A DNA stretch of 64,000 nt, from assembly GCF_021389935.1 (NCBI RefSeq), contig NZ_CP089979.1:1-64000 (forward strand). The letters are read 5' to 3'. This DNA is from Fulvivirga ligni (GTDB taxonomy: Bacteria > Bacteroidota > Bacteroidia > Cytophagales > Cyclobacteriaceae). A model generated the notes under the pieces. The model saw only the letters and a program-made list of their open reading frames with translations. It did no database searches and was not told where the DNA came from. Each line of letters starts with the position of its first letter. Within the stretch, counting starts at the first letter, position 1. The translations under genes were made by a program, and so were the position numbers. Below are positions 27,101 through 37,029 of the stretch, piece by piece.

Positions 27101-29660
27101 AACTCTCATACCAAGCCCTTCCGGTGGTCAAGTTTGCATAGTACTGATCAACCTTATTTTGCATACTTGATCTACTAACAGAGTCTCCTTGATGATAAAT
27201 ACCTGTAGCTACAGGTCTATTTAATGCATCATATTTAGTAAATAGCCAATGATCATTTTCTCGCAGATTGCCATCCTGAGTAAGAACCAATCTATTTCGT
27301 TTATCATAAATCATGTAAATCCAATCGGAGCCCGGTACTCTTTTAGCAATCATTCTTTTTCTACCGTCATATTGATAACAAAACGCCCATTTCTGAAGAA
27401 AATTATCATTAATGGAAGCCCCCTCTTCAATTTTTTTATTAGCCATGGGGGGAAGCACATAACGTAGGTTTCCTAAATTATCAAACACATAATATGTATC
27501 TGCCCATAACGTACCTAATTCATTCGCCTGAACTCTTTTAAGTACAGAAAGTCCCGTTTTATCTGTGAATTCTATTACCTGATTCTCGTGTTCATCAGTA
27601 GTTATATATTTATATAACTCTCCCGCCTCATAACTATTTAAGGCAATTAAATCTCCTGAATTGCTTATATCCCAAATAGTAACATGATCGCTATCGTTAT
27701 TAAACTCATATTTATATTCTATAGAGGCTTGACCTGGCTGCCAACTTGAACCAGGAGCACCTTGTTCTATAATTCGATTTAAAGGTGATGACTCGAAGAT
27801 AGAGACAGAATAAGGATTTGTATCAGTGGCCACGGTAGTTGTATTATCCTGATAAAATTGAAATTGAGGGTTAACAGATGTAGCGTAGGAAGTCTTTTCT
27901 TTAGCAATGAAATTACTCTTAAATTCGCCATTCTCACCCTCAACAAAAGGAAGATATTGAACTGACTCTCTTCCATATTTATCATAAGAATGCGGAATGA
28001 CCACATCCATCTGGGAAGGTGATTGTTCTACAAATACTTCCTGCAATGGTCTGCCTATATCATCTACATAGCTATATTGATCTTGTTTATATGCTATAAC
28101 AGAATTTCTCAAATCATTACCATTATGAAACCCTGCTTTTAAAGCAATGGTTTCTCTTACGTAATTGTAATCTTGCAGTGCCTTAACTTCAATTACCTCG
28201 GAATTAGCTGAAACCCCACTCGCATTGCTTGCTCTTACCCGATAATAATATGTTAAATCTGAATCGACACCACTAATATTTTTAGTCAAACCACCTACAA
28301 AAATATTGTTAAAGGAGGTTAATATCTTTGAAAAGTCACTGGTGGTAGACACGTCCAAACGATAGCCATTAGCCCCAGTCACTGATTGCCAATTCGCAGT
28401 AAAAGACCATTTCTGGATATCAGTACCTGGCAATACCTCAGGGCTTGCAGGTGTTGTTATAACCGATGCTGTAATTGAGCTTGCTGTAACCCCACTACTA
28501 TTAACAGATCTTACTCGATAATAGTAAGTTTTACCTTCTTGAAGGCCAGTAATATATTGGCTGGTTTCAGTTAAAGAATAATTATTATATCCGTCTAGCA
28601 TAACTACAAAGCTACTTTGATCAGACACATCAAGTTTATAACTGGTAGCCCCGGTGGCCGACTCCCAACTGGCCTCAAAGGAATTTCCCGTTATATTTAA
28701 GGCTGAATTAACAGCAGGTACACCTGGTAGAGTTAATATTGTATAAACCGCTGAGTTACCGGAGGTACCGCTACCATTGATCGACCTTACCCTCGCGTAA
28801 TATATATTACCAGGCATTAGTCCTGAAACAGTGGTACTAGTTCCACTTACACTAAGGTTATTATAGCCATTCAGGTTGGGGAAAAATTCTGGTTGTTCAG
28901 AAACATCTATTTTAAAACTAGTTGCGCCATTAGGCTGGCTCCAATGAATAGAAAACGAATTGTCTGTTATCTGAGAGGTATTATTAATTACGGGTGAAGA
29001 GGGTATAAGTCTTGTACTTATTATATTTGAATATCCAGAGCTACCTGCCCCTCCTTTTGCTTTAACCTTGTAATAATATTTATTGCCAGCTCCCAGGCCA
29101 GACACTGTCTTACTAGTACCGGTTACAGTAATATTGTTATATCCTGAAACAATATTATTAAATGAGTTGTCTGTGGCAACTATTAACTGATAGCTTGAAG
29201 CTCCTGTTGTACTATTCCATTTGGCAGTAAAAGAAGAGCTGGTAACAGATGTTGCTGATGTTGCTTCTGGAGCTGAATAAACTGTTACCTGATGTGTGTC
29301 ATAAAAGTAATTACCGAAAGTACTATACTCTAAGGATACGGTTGCCGCTCCTGATGAAGTCCATGATATGTTGCAGCCAGTTTCTGATTGTCCAGTTATA
29401 GTTCCTTTATTTGTACTCCAGGTATAATCTGAACTTGGGGGTGCCGATATAGGATTTCCCCAACCATCTGTCCATGACGCTTCATAATATTTAGAGCTTC
29501 CTACAAAAGCGCTCCCAGATCCAGTGATAGTTACAAAATACAAAGGTGGCAACTCTTCTACATTACTATTTTCAAGGATTGGTAAGGCAACAACTGAACT
29601 CACCAGCGATAAAAATGATATTAATAGAGTAATATATATTTTCATGTCTATTCTGCTCAT
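24120..29660 (-). CDS. RHS-repeat protein with N-terminal fibronectin III domains and variable C-terminal tip
   Basis: 1846 residues with a signal peptide ([27 protein letters not shown]). N-terminal region: an Ig-like segment, then four FN3 domains (about 130-500), each with a GYNN motif and a YYYRVRA-type strand. A long YD/RHS repeat shell follows, ending in the RHS core motif [13 protein letters not shown] and [29 protein letters not shown] (about residues 1545-1630). The last 210 or so residues form the variable tip ([22 protein letters not shown]...). The tip fits no toxin family I recognise. Likely secreted or surface-bound, used in contact-dependent competition. The ATG overlaps the previous stop (TAATG). 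Confidence 0.85.
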   Translation of the reverse strand: [1846 protein letters not shown]

Positions 29661-30079
29661 TAGTTTTTATAGAGATAGAGAGTATTGAAATAGCCCCCCT
29701 GTTCCTCATCGCTGATAATTAATGTGTTATCATTAGGCATTTGAATATTATATGAATAGTTAATGCCCTCTATATTTAGAATTAATTGGCTAGACTCCAA
29801 GGCCCAAGTTCCATTTGCTCGCTGTTGTTGCCCTTGTGCTTGCCATCTAACTGAAATCTCTCCATTGGCTTTAAATATAAATTCTCTTTTGTCCATAGAA
29901 TCCTTCGCCCTTTCTTTTACATCAGAAGGAAGAGCATTATATCTGTCGTGAGTCTCAAGTATCATGAGTTCGACTGTCTGATCAAAATCCAGGTTCCAAT
30001 GACCTACTATAGAATGTTGCGCGAAACAAATATTACCATGTAATAAGATGATCGTAGTTATAAAGAAGAGTGATTTCAT
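29660..30079 (-). CDS. Lipocalin-like secreted protein
   Basis: 139 residues with signal peptide MKSLFFITTIILLHGNICFA. The mature part has the start of a lipocalin-like sheet: SIVGHWNLDFDQTVELMILE, FKANGEISVRWQAQGQQQRANGTWALESSQLILNIEG. It sits between the two RHS genes with 4-base and 1-base overlaps, so it is translated with them. Possibly an assembly partner; no direct evidence. Confidence 0.65.
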   Translation of the reverse strand: MKSLFFITTIILLHGNICFAQHSIVGHWNLDFDQTVELMILETHDRYNALPSDVKERAKDSMDKREFIFKANGEISVRWQAQGQQQRANGTWALESSQLILNIEGINYSYNIQMPNDNTLIISDEEQGGYFNTLYLYKN

Positions 30080-33000
30080 GGCTTATTTTTATAATAATAT
30101 TCATAGCTTTTAAGCATATTTCCTTTACTATCGAAAATACTTATTAGCCTATCAAATGCGTCGTACTTGTAGTAGGATGTCATATTATTTTGGTCGCTTA
30201 CACTAGAAATACCTACACCTGGGTAATGCGTATAAGTGACCATTTGAGCTTGTTCTGGATAAGCCCTTACGTTGTCAATATCACTACCGGCTCCGACATT
30301 AATAATTAAGCTTGTAGGATTATCTACCAGGGCAGTAGCGCAAAGCCATCCATTCAAACCTGGAGTTGTATTTAGCTCAGATCCGCCCGTAACACTAATA
30401 GAGGATCCTAATTTATACCAATATGACACAATATAATTAACATCCTCATCAGACTCAAAATCACTAAACTCAATTGATCCAGCGGTAGAAAAATGCAAGT
30501 AGTGATCTCCTGATGGTGCATTACTATTATAAATATTTTCGTGAGATCCATTAACCTCCCACCCATTATTGGTCTTTGTTTCAAAACTTGTATAAGCAGC
30601 ATTTGTGTGCTTGGCTCCTTTTATTTCAGCAACAGGATACCGTTTTTGATAGTCCCAGATGTAACTTAATAAAATACCGTCATCTGAACTCTTCGACAAA
30701 ATATTGCCATACTCATCATACTCAAGAATAGAAAAGGAATTACCCGGATCACCCTCAACGAATGATTCTGTTACCTTTCCTGGAAGTATTGTTCCCAAGG
30801 GAGATTTTAAATCATCAAGGGTCACTCTATAGCTGCTGTTGAATTCATCGTCAACTGTGCTATATTGATATAATAGCTGGCCTATATAATTTTTGTTAAA
30901 GGATATATAGTTAGCATAATTAAGTTGAGGACTACTTATATCAGGTATTTTATTGCCCATTCCAGTATAAAAACTATAGGTATTGATAGTTCTATTCCTA
31001 CTGTCGTGAGATGTAATTATCGAAGGTAACAGAGTTTGTGAATCATATAGATAGGCAGTACTCTTAGCTAATAACCCGCCATTTTTTGTATAATTGCGCT
31101 CTACAAGCGAATCCATGGTAAGCCAGGGTGAAAAGACATAATAATGAGTTACTTCCCAAGGGCTTGTCTCATACAACTCTGCCAGATCTCCCTCTGAGAT
31201 AGCACATTCTGTGTAGAGCTTATTGATGATGTATCCACTCAGGCGATTATTATTATCAGCCTGCGTCGAATAATAGTATTTTGTGTTTTTAACAGGTAAA
31301 AATTCGTCAGATTCCTTTTGATATACTGTGGTTTCTAATTCTCGACCATTATTGAATATGGCGGTATTTGATGGGCTAGCTCCTAAAATGACACTTCCTA
31401 ATACATTTGCACCATTTTGATCCTCCCTAATATTGAACTTGTGAGAAATCAAGCCAGATTCAGCATTATTATCATAAGCTTCTAGCACCACTGGATAGCT
31501 GACGCTATTGGCTGACTGATTATAAATTGTGGTCAATGAAGATGATAATAAACTTTGATAATTACATGTCCGTGACACACAGATCAAGTCAGCATTTGAA
31601 TATGATCCCTGTATATTACAAAAATTCTCGTAAGTCTTTGTTTGTTCATAAATAAAGGTATTTGGCAAAACACCTGAAGAAACTGTTGAACCTAATGCAT
31701 GGTATAAATAGCTCTTTTTATTAAGTAATTCACCTGCCTTCGAATAGGTTTCAATCTTTCCAACTCTCACCCCTCCCACGGGATAGTTATCCGAAGTTGA
31801 AGTAGAAGCGCCATAATATGTGATATATCCTTCAGCTCTTGTCAGATTTCCGTAAGCGGTTAACACTATATTGTATTCACCAGCTTCAAGATATACCGTT
31901 CGTGAGTTTTCAAGATAATCACCAATATCATTGCCCGAAAGAGTCCCTAAAGATGCCACGCCTTGGTCATTACTGCTTACTATTACCAGTTCTGCTCTAT
32001 CCTGATGAGTAGGAAAGTTACCCGTCATATTCGTGTTACGCACCGTTAACTCAACATTTTGATTATTAGTAATGGTAATGGCGCCTAGATTTTTTGAGAC
32101 GGGATCGGCATCCGCTCCTCTTATATAATCATAGACATTTATGGTAGGGGGCGGGTCTGCACGTGAAGTGTATACAGTATTTGCTTCATAAACGATTTTA
32201 TCATATCCACCTGTGGGGTAAATCATTTTTATGAGTGTCCCCTTCTTGGATAGAACAGTGTCAACCTCTCGGTCTGCGGTTGCATATGGAAACAAGGATG
32301 CCTTTTCTGGATTATTAGGCGGTTTAACCAATGTTGTATTATTCAATTTACCGTTATAATAACCCCATTCATCTTGAGCATAAGATAATCTGTTAGGCAA
32401 TGCTCCAGGATCATCATACTCCATTTGATATAAGATAATAGAGTCAGCTTCATTCTTAGCTATCTGACTCACAGTTTCAAGAAAATACCTATTGGCATAT
32501 TTTTGATAGGATAGCTTATAAGATTTGCTTATCTGATTAAAAAGATATGAGTTAACATCAGTTAATAGCACATCACCATAATCATCTCTAGTGGAGTAAT
32601 TAAAAGTAATAGAATCACCTCTGGAGGAGATGATAGAAGTCAAATACTTGGTTTGAACGTCAATAATAGTGGTACAATTTTGATCTTGGTAAACAGGGCA
32701 CAAGCAATCATATCCCATCGTTCCCTGTTGGGATTGAGCAGGATTTTGATAATACATGGTCTCATTTTTACCTGATGCGTATTGATATTGTATCGAATTA
32801 TAATTAAAATCTATAGTGTCTCCTGCATACAAAATTATTTTTTGTAAAAACCAGGCCGTAGGTCTATAACTTTCATGGGTCTTCCCACAGCTTAATGGTT
32901 TTTTGCTACTCTCTATAAAACCTGCACCCCCAAAATAATATTCATTGCCTTGTATATCATTAACTTTGAAGTTCCATGTACTCCCAATAAAATCTTTTGT

Positions 33001-33600
33001 TATTTTAATGTTCGTTTTTGGCAATTGCAAAACATTTCGATTCTCATCAAGAATAAACTTACCATATATTCCACTAGCTGAATAAGTAAAAATATCTGGC
33101 TCTAAGTCATAGGTATTACCTGGATAAACAGTTTTGAGAAAATTTATGAAATCACGAGAATCAGGGGTCACATTCTCAGGTGGAGATAAGTATTCAGTCG
33201 TTTCATCAGCACTCTTTCCTGAAATGACACGAGTTATAGCTCCCCCAGCATTTAATTGAAATCCCATACCAACCCTCCCTGATATTTCGTCTACTTTGAC
33301 TCCATTTGAGGAATAGTTTAAATCTATTGGCAGTTGAAATCCTCCTAAGCTTATTTTTGTTAGTGGAATGTGAAATTTTGCGGTTCCTGAAACCAAACCA
33401 ACATCTGGGCGACTAAAATTACCTAGATTGGCTACGGCGGGTGAAGGCGGTAGTATATCCATGTTTTTCAGCCGCAACTCAGCTCCAGTAGGAGATTGGC
33501 TAAAGCATGGAAGGAAAATAGAAAATGTAAGGATTAGAACAAAGAAGAATTGCTGAATACTTTTCAGTAATCGAGTACAATGCAAAGCCATAAAAGACAA
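30076..33600 (-). CDS. RHS/YD-repeat secreted protein, N-terminal shell component
   Basis: 1174 residues. Signal peptide (about 1-35, ending LPCFSQ). The start SPTGAELRLKNMDILPPSPAVANLGNFSRPDVGLVSGTAKFHIPLTKISLGGFQLPIDLNYSSNGVKVDEISGRVGMGFQLNAGGAITR is the typical N-terminus of the partner protein upstream of Bacteroidota RHS genes. The C-terminus carries YD repeats (YYKYDAFDRLISIFDSKGNMLKSYEYYYKN). It likely forms part of the same secreted shell as the 1846-residue RHS protein. First gene of the operon; promoter expected in the 280-base region upstream. Confidence 0.8.
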   Translation of the reverse strand: MSFMALHCTRLLKSIQQFFFVLILTFSIFLPCFSQSPTGAELRLKNMDILPPSPAVANLGNFSRPDVGLVSGTAKFHIPLTKISLGGFQLPIDLNYSSNGVKVDEISGRVGMGFQLNAGGAITRVISGKSADETTEYLSPPENVTPDSRDFINFLKTVYPGNTYDLEPDIFTYSASGIYGKFILDENRNVLQLPKTNIKITKDFIGSTWNFKVNDIQGNEYYFGGAGFIESSKKPLSCGKTHESYRPTAWFLQKIILYAGDTIDFNYNSIQYQYASGKNETMYYQNPAQSQQGTMGYDCLCPVYQDQNCTTIIDVQTKYLTSIISSRGDSITFNYSTRDDYGDVLLTDVNSYLFNQISKSYKLSYQKYANRYFLETVSQIAKNEADSIILYQMEYDDPGALPNRLSYAQDEWGYYNGKLNNTTLVKPPNNPEKASLFPYATADREVDTVLSKKGTLIKMIYPTGGYDKIVYEANTVYTSRADPPPTINVYDYIRGADADPVSKNLGAITITNNQNVELTVRNTNMTGNFPTHQDRAELVIVSSNDQGVASLGTLSGNDIGDYLENSRTVYLEAGEYNIVLTAYGNLTRAEGYITYYGASTSTSDNYPVGGVRVGKIETYSKAGELLNKKSYLYHALGSTVSSGVLPNTFIYEQTKTYENFCNIQGSYSNADLICVSRTCNYQSLLSSSLTTIYNQSANSVSYPVVLEAYDNNAESGLISHKFNIREDQNGANVLGSVILGASPSNTAIFNNGRELETTVYQKESDEFLPVKNTKYYYSTQADNNNRLSGYIINKLYTECAISEGDLAELYETSPWEVTHYYVFSPWLTMDSLVERNYTKNGGLLAKSTAYLYDSQTLLPSIITSHDSRNRTINTYSFYTGMGNKIPDISSPQLNYANYISFNKNYIGQLLYQYSTVDDEFNSSYRVTLDDLKSPLGTILPGKVTESFVEGDPGNSFSILEYDEYGNILSKSSDDGILLSYIWDYQKRYPVAEIKGAKHTNAAYTSFETKTNNGWEVNGSHENIYNSNAPSGDHYLHFSTAGSIEFSDFESDEDVNYIVSYWYKLGSSISVTGGSELNTTPGLNGWLCATALVDNPTSLIINVGAGSDIDNVRAYPEQAQMVTYTHYPGVGISSVSDQNNMTSYYKYDAFDRLISIFDSKGNMLKSYEYYYKNKP

Positions 33601-33882
33601 ATTTTATTTTTGGATTTGCAATGTAAGATACATTCTCAACTATTTTTCTTTAAACAGGTGATTAATATTACATCATTTTTTATATTACTTACATCTTTAA
33701 TTATATAAAAAGATTAAATGAAGAGCAATTTGTTAACCCACAACATTTACTAATAGAATCAAATATTACATCTGTGAGTTAAAACAGCCAAACATTTAAT
33801 TCTTGCATTTTGGACTGAATTAGCTTGACACTTTGCTAAATTACGCTGTTCTACCCTTAATTCATTGTGCAAACTAACTACT

Positions 33883-35193
33883 TTATTTTACCAACCTTAC
33901 TCCGGTTTTAAAGACAAGTGGCGATTTATAGGGGCTGTTTAAAGGGTCATGAATCACATTAAACATCACTAAAGTCTGCATCTCCAGCCATTTGCTCACT
34001 TTGAATTTTCTACCAACACCTACTAAAAGTGTTTGCTTCCAGCTTCTATCCGGTTGCTCTGGAGTGCCGGTGGTAGTCCGGATCATTTCACCTTCCAGCT
34101 GTAAGAAGAAGTTTCTGAACACCATGTGGTTGCCAAATAAGCTATAACCATAGGTTTCATCATCCTCCTGTCCTATTCCCGATTTACCGGCGCCAAATGT
34201 GGCTCTATAAGTACCTGTAACGCCTATTTCCGATTGTTTATTGATCTTATACGCCACCACAGGAGCCAGGTCCACCACTACAGGGTTGGTCTGGCTAATG
34301 TTGAAGTTGCCTCCAATAGAAAGACGCTCCCAGAAAGATTTATCTTCCAAAGAATTCCTTTTCTTGGCGGTGCTGAGATCATTACTATTGGGCACATAGC
34401 TGTACTTCTGCTTTAGTGTACTCATCTTTGATTGTGCCTGCAGAATTTTATCTGAATGTTGAGTGATAAATTCTCTCGCTTGAGAAGCCATCTTTTGCTT
34501 AAGCTCCTGCCGGGCTTCCATCTGTTGCAGTTTCTCCTGAGTTTGCTCCCATTCATCTTTATATTCCGTGAGATTCCCCAGCTCTGAGTCTTCCATGCCT
34601 CCCAACTCCTCAAACTCTTTTCTGTTCTTGAGTTCATTTTCAGCTCTTTTTTCCAGCTCCTTTTGTGCGCTTTCCATGGTCAATGAATCCATTGGCATAT
34701 CAGAAATTTCCGTGCCAAGCTCTTCTTCAAGCCGTTTTTTCCCTTCTGCTTTTACAGTAGACTTAACTCTGGCAGAATCCAGACCATTTAAATTTACGCC
34801 CGCTTCCTCCTGCAGCTCATTGCGCCCCATTTCCTTAGCATGGTTCACTATGGTAGAATCAGTAACCAAGGGTATATCTACATAATTACTGAGGGAATCT
34901 TCAGCCGCACTTTTTACCTTATTTTCAGTCTGCTCTACCAGAGTGCTATCCAACGGTGGCAAGCTGGTGCCTAAACTATCTTCAAGTGCTTGCTTAATCT
35001 CATTTTTTAGTTTGCGCTTATATTCTTTTTCCTTCTGCTTTACTTCTTTACGAAAAAACTTTTTCTGTAGTTTGCTTCTCTTGGCCGGATCTTTAATCTG
35101 CTCCAACTGCTGCTTTTGAGCCTCCGTGACCTCCTGTGCAGAAACCACGGTACAGGTCAATACCATAAAAAGAAAAACAAGTAAATAGCGCAT
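33883..35193 (-). CDS. Outer-membrane beta-barrel protein with long coiled coil
   Basis: 436 residues with signal peptide MRYLLVFLFMVLTCTVVSA. Residues about 20-270 are a highly charged helical region (E, K, Q rich, with repeated DSL/LDS motifs) that should form coiled coils in the periplasm. The last 150 residues are alternating aromatic/polar strands (SIGGNFNISQTN..., VGVTGTYRATFGAG..., ending LVFKTGVRLVK) like a small outer-membrane barrel. Alone on the minus strand between the RHS cluster and the integrase. Possibly a surface or structural component; function unknown. Confidence 0.65.
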   Translation of the reverse strand: MRYLLVFLFMVLTCTVVSAQEVTEAQKQQLEQIKDPAKRSKLQKKFFRKEVKQKEKEYKRKLKNEIKQALEDSLGTSLPPLDSTLVEQTENKVKSAAEDSLSNYVDIPLVTDSTIVNHAKEMGRNELQEEAGVNLNGLDSARVKSTVKAEGKKRLEEELGTEISDMPMDSLTMESAQKELEKRAENELKNRKEFEELGGMEDSELGNLTEYKDEWEQTQEKLQQMEARQELKQKMASQAREFITQHSDKILQAQSKMSTLKQKYSYVPNSNDLSTAKKRNSLEDKSFWERLSIGGNFNISQTNPVVVDLAPVVAYKINKQSEIGVTGTYRATFGAGKSGIGQEDDETYGYSLFGNHMVFRNFFLQLEGEMIRTTTGTPEQPDRSWKQTLLVGVGRKFKVSKWLEMQTLVMFNVIHDPLNSPYKSPLVFKTGVRLVK

Positions 35194-35303
35194 GAGTGGA
35201 TATATGAATTATTTACAAATTAATAAAATAGAAGAGTATAATAATAATGGACAGATAAATTGGGTATTAAAGTACTTACTATATTCTAAACAATAACAAA
35301 TTA

Positions 35304-36533
35304 CTATTCAAGTCTCTGCCTTAAGACGGCCATATCACGACTCACCTTCTGACGAATAACTTTAGCATAAATTTGAGTCGTGCTTAATTTCGTATGACCA
35401 AGCATTTCACTTACCGTTTCTATAGGTATGTCATTTGCCAAGGTTACAGTGGTAGCAAATGTATGTCTTGCAGTATGAAATGTAAGTTTCTTTTTGATAC
35501 TGCATATTTCTCCTAACTCTTTTAGGTATTGATTCATTTTTTGATTTGAATAAACTGGAAAACATTTTCCACTGTTGCGAATAGAATGAGGAGAATGATT
35601 TTCATATTGATTTAATATCCTCATGGCTTTAGGCAGTAAGGGTACTGCAAATAACTTATCAGATTTTTGCCTTCGTCCGGTTATCCATTTCTGGTCATCA
35701 ACTCCCACTGTAATATTTTCTTCTGATAAATTATAGGTATCGATATAGGACAATCCTGTATAACAAGCAAAAACAAAAACATCCCTCACTAACCTCAATC
35801 TTTCCAGGCTAAGATTTGCATTTTCAAGGGATAAAAGCTCAGGCATATTTAAATAACACCTTTCAGTATGTTTAAACTTTAATCGATACTTTATAAATGG
35901 ATTTTTGGTTATCCATTCTTCTCTTAAAGCCAAATTCATCATTTTACATAACCTTTCCATATGCTTCATAGTGCCATTCTGATTACATGGAAAATTAGCC
36001 TGCAAAGGATTGTTTCTAATATATCTTTCAAATGATTTAATGAATCCATAATTCAATTCCTCAAGATAAATATCTTTAACTCTAAGCTTGGTTTTAAGGA
36101 ATTGCCGGATATAACTTTCCGTACTCCGATAATTCTTCATAGTCCCTTCCTTAAGTTCGTAACTCATCTCCTTATTATGATATTCAACGAGTTGAAGTAA
36201 AGTATTTGATTGGCTATCTTGTCCAGTATATCTGTCTTTAATGGCATTCATCGTTACAAGCCTTCTTTCCCTTTCCAACTCCTCTTTACACTCGTATAAT
36301 CGATTTTGAATAGTACCTAAATAGCTATTTAAGCTAATGCCATCTACAGCAGACTTACGCACCTGGCATTTACGAGCATCCCAATCTTCCGCCCTTACCT
36401 TACGCTTAATAGACATATCAACATACTGCCCATTTACAGTGATCCTCACATAGATAGGAACTAAGCCTTCCGCTGCCTTATATTTCTTGACATAAAAGGA
36501 GATTCCAAATGTTGCTTTATTTCTCATATTCAT
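35304..36533 (-). CDS. Tyrosine-type site-specific integrase, island A
   Basis: 409 residues. An N-terminal arm-binding region, a SAM-like core-binding domain (about 105-200) and a catalytic domain. Box II LTFHTARHTFATT (H-x-x-R) and LGHTKLSTTQIYAKV with the tyrosine nucleophile are present. Box I reads ACYTGLSYIDTYNL, with Ser where the canonical first Arg sits, as known for IntDOT of CTnDOT; such Bacteroidota integrases are active. The gene lies next to the tRNA-Pro repeat at 36810, so it likely integrated island A. Confidence 0.9.
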   Translation of the reverse strand: MNMRNKATFGISFYVKKYKAAEGLVPIYVRITVNGQYVDMSIKRKVRAEDWDARKCQVRKSAVDGISLNSYLGTIQNRLYECKEELERERRLVTMNAIKDRYTGQDSQSNTLLQLVEYHNKEMSYELKEGTMKNYRSTESYIRQFLKTKLRVKDIYLEELNYGFIKSFERYIRNNPLQANFPCNQNGTMKHMERLCKMMNLALREEWITKNPFIKYRLKFKHTERCYLNMPELLSLENANLSLERLRLVRDVFVFACYTGLSYIDTYNLSEENITVGVDDQKWITGRRQKSDKLFAVPLLPKAMRILNQYENHSPHSIRNSGKCFPVYSNQKMNQYLKELGEICSIKKKLTFHTARHTFATTVTLANDIPIETVSEMLGHTKLSTTQIYAKVIRQKVSRDMAVLRQRLE

Positions 36534-36754
36534 TATATTTTAAAGTGTTTTGATACCATTTTATGCCCCTTTGCAAAAAGGGCATAAAAAACGAAATCAA
36601 TTCGAAGCAAACCAATTCATTGTAAATGAATTAACAAATTGATATTCAAACATTTAACATCAAAAACATCTTAAAAATAACAATAAAAAAGGGACCATGA
36701 ATAGGGCATATTTTTATTGATTTTCTTTGCTTTTAATTGGTGGGATAAAAAACA

Positions 36755-36788
36755 AAAACCCCTTAAAACATATGTTTTAAGGGGTTTT
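36755..36788. terminator. Perfect 34-base palindrome, bidirectional terminator
   Basis: Left arm begins AAAACCCCTTAAAACAT and the right arm is its exact complement, ending GGGGTTTT. Lies between the integrase promoter region and the att copy at 36810. On the minus strand it follows the tRNA 3'-end copy, as at 2957 and 61970. Confidence 0.8.
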
Positions 36789-36809
36789 GCTCTTATTTGT
36801 TATAAAAAA

Positions 36810-36822
36810 GTCGGGATGACTG
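36810..36822. repeat. Attachment-site copy between the two islands
   Basis: GTCGGGATGACTG matches the first 13 bases of the att copies at 2989 and 62026. The following bases (TACTTGAACC) are still tRNA T-loop-like but diverged from the tRNA-Pro gene. This is the expected junction of two elements in tandem. The rest of 36534-37029 holds only the 36755 palindrome and promoter-type A+T-rich DNA. Confidence 0.65.
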
Positions 36823-37029
36823 TACTTGAACCCCATTTCACAATTATCTTATTATCAAATACTTACTAAATGTTTTAATATTCAGTTCACCGTATAGGTC
36901 TCATTTATCAATTTCTCTTGACTTTGATTAATCAGTGATTTAATGTAGTAAAAGTTGACGTAAAAATCAATTCCATTTTTTTCTTCGCTTAACAGAATTA
37001 TGCGCTTTGGTTAAGTCTTGCTAATATTT

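Larger units (their letters stand above)
2990..36810. mobile_element. Genomic island A (about 33.8 kb), tRNA-Pro integrated
   Basis: Bounded by tRNA-Pro 3'-end repeats at 2989 and 36810, with a tyrosine integrase gene (35304-36533) next to the right boundary. Contents are mostly toxin-antitoxin, defence and RHS genes, many on the minus strand, with relics and a serine recombinase. No relaxase, conjugation or phage structural genes were seen, so it would need outside help to move between cells. The boundaries are inferred from the repeats; excision has not been shown. Confidence 0.65.
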
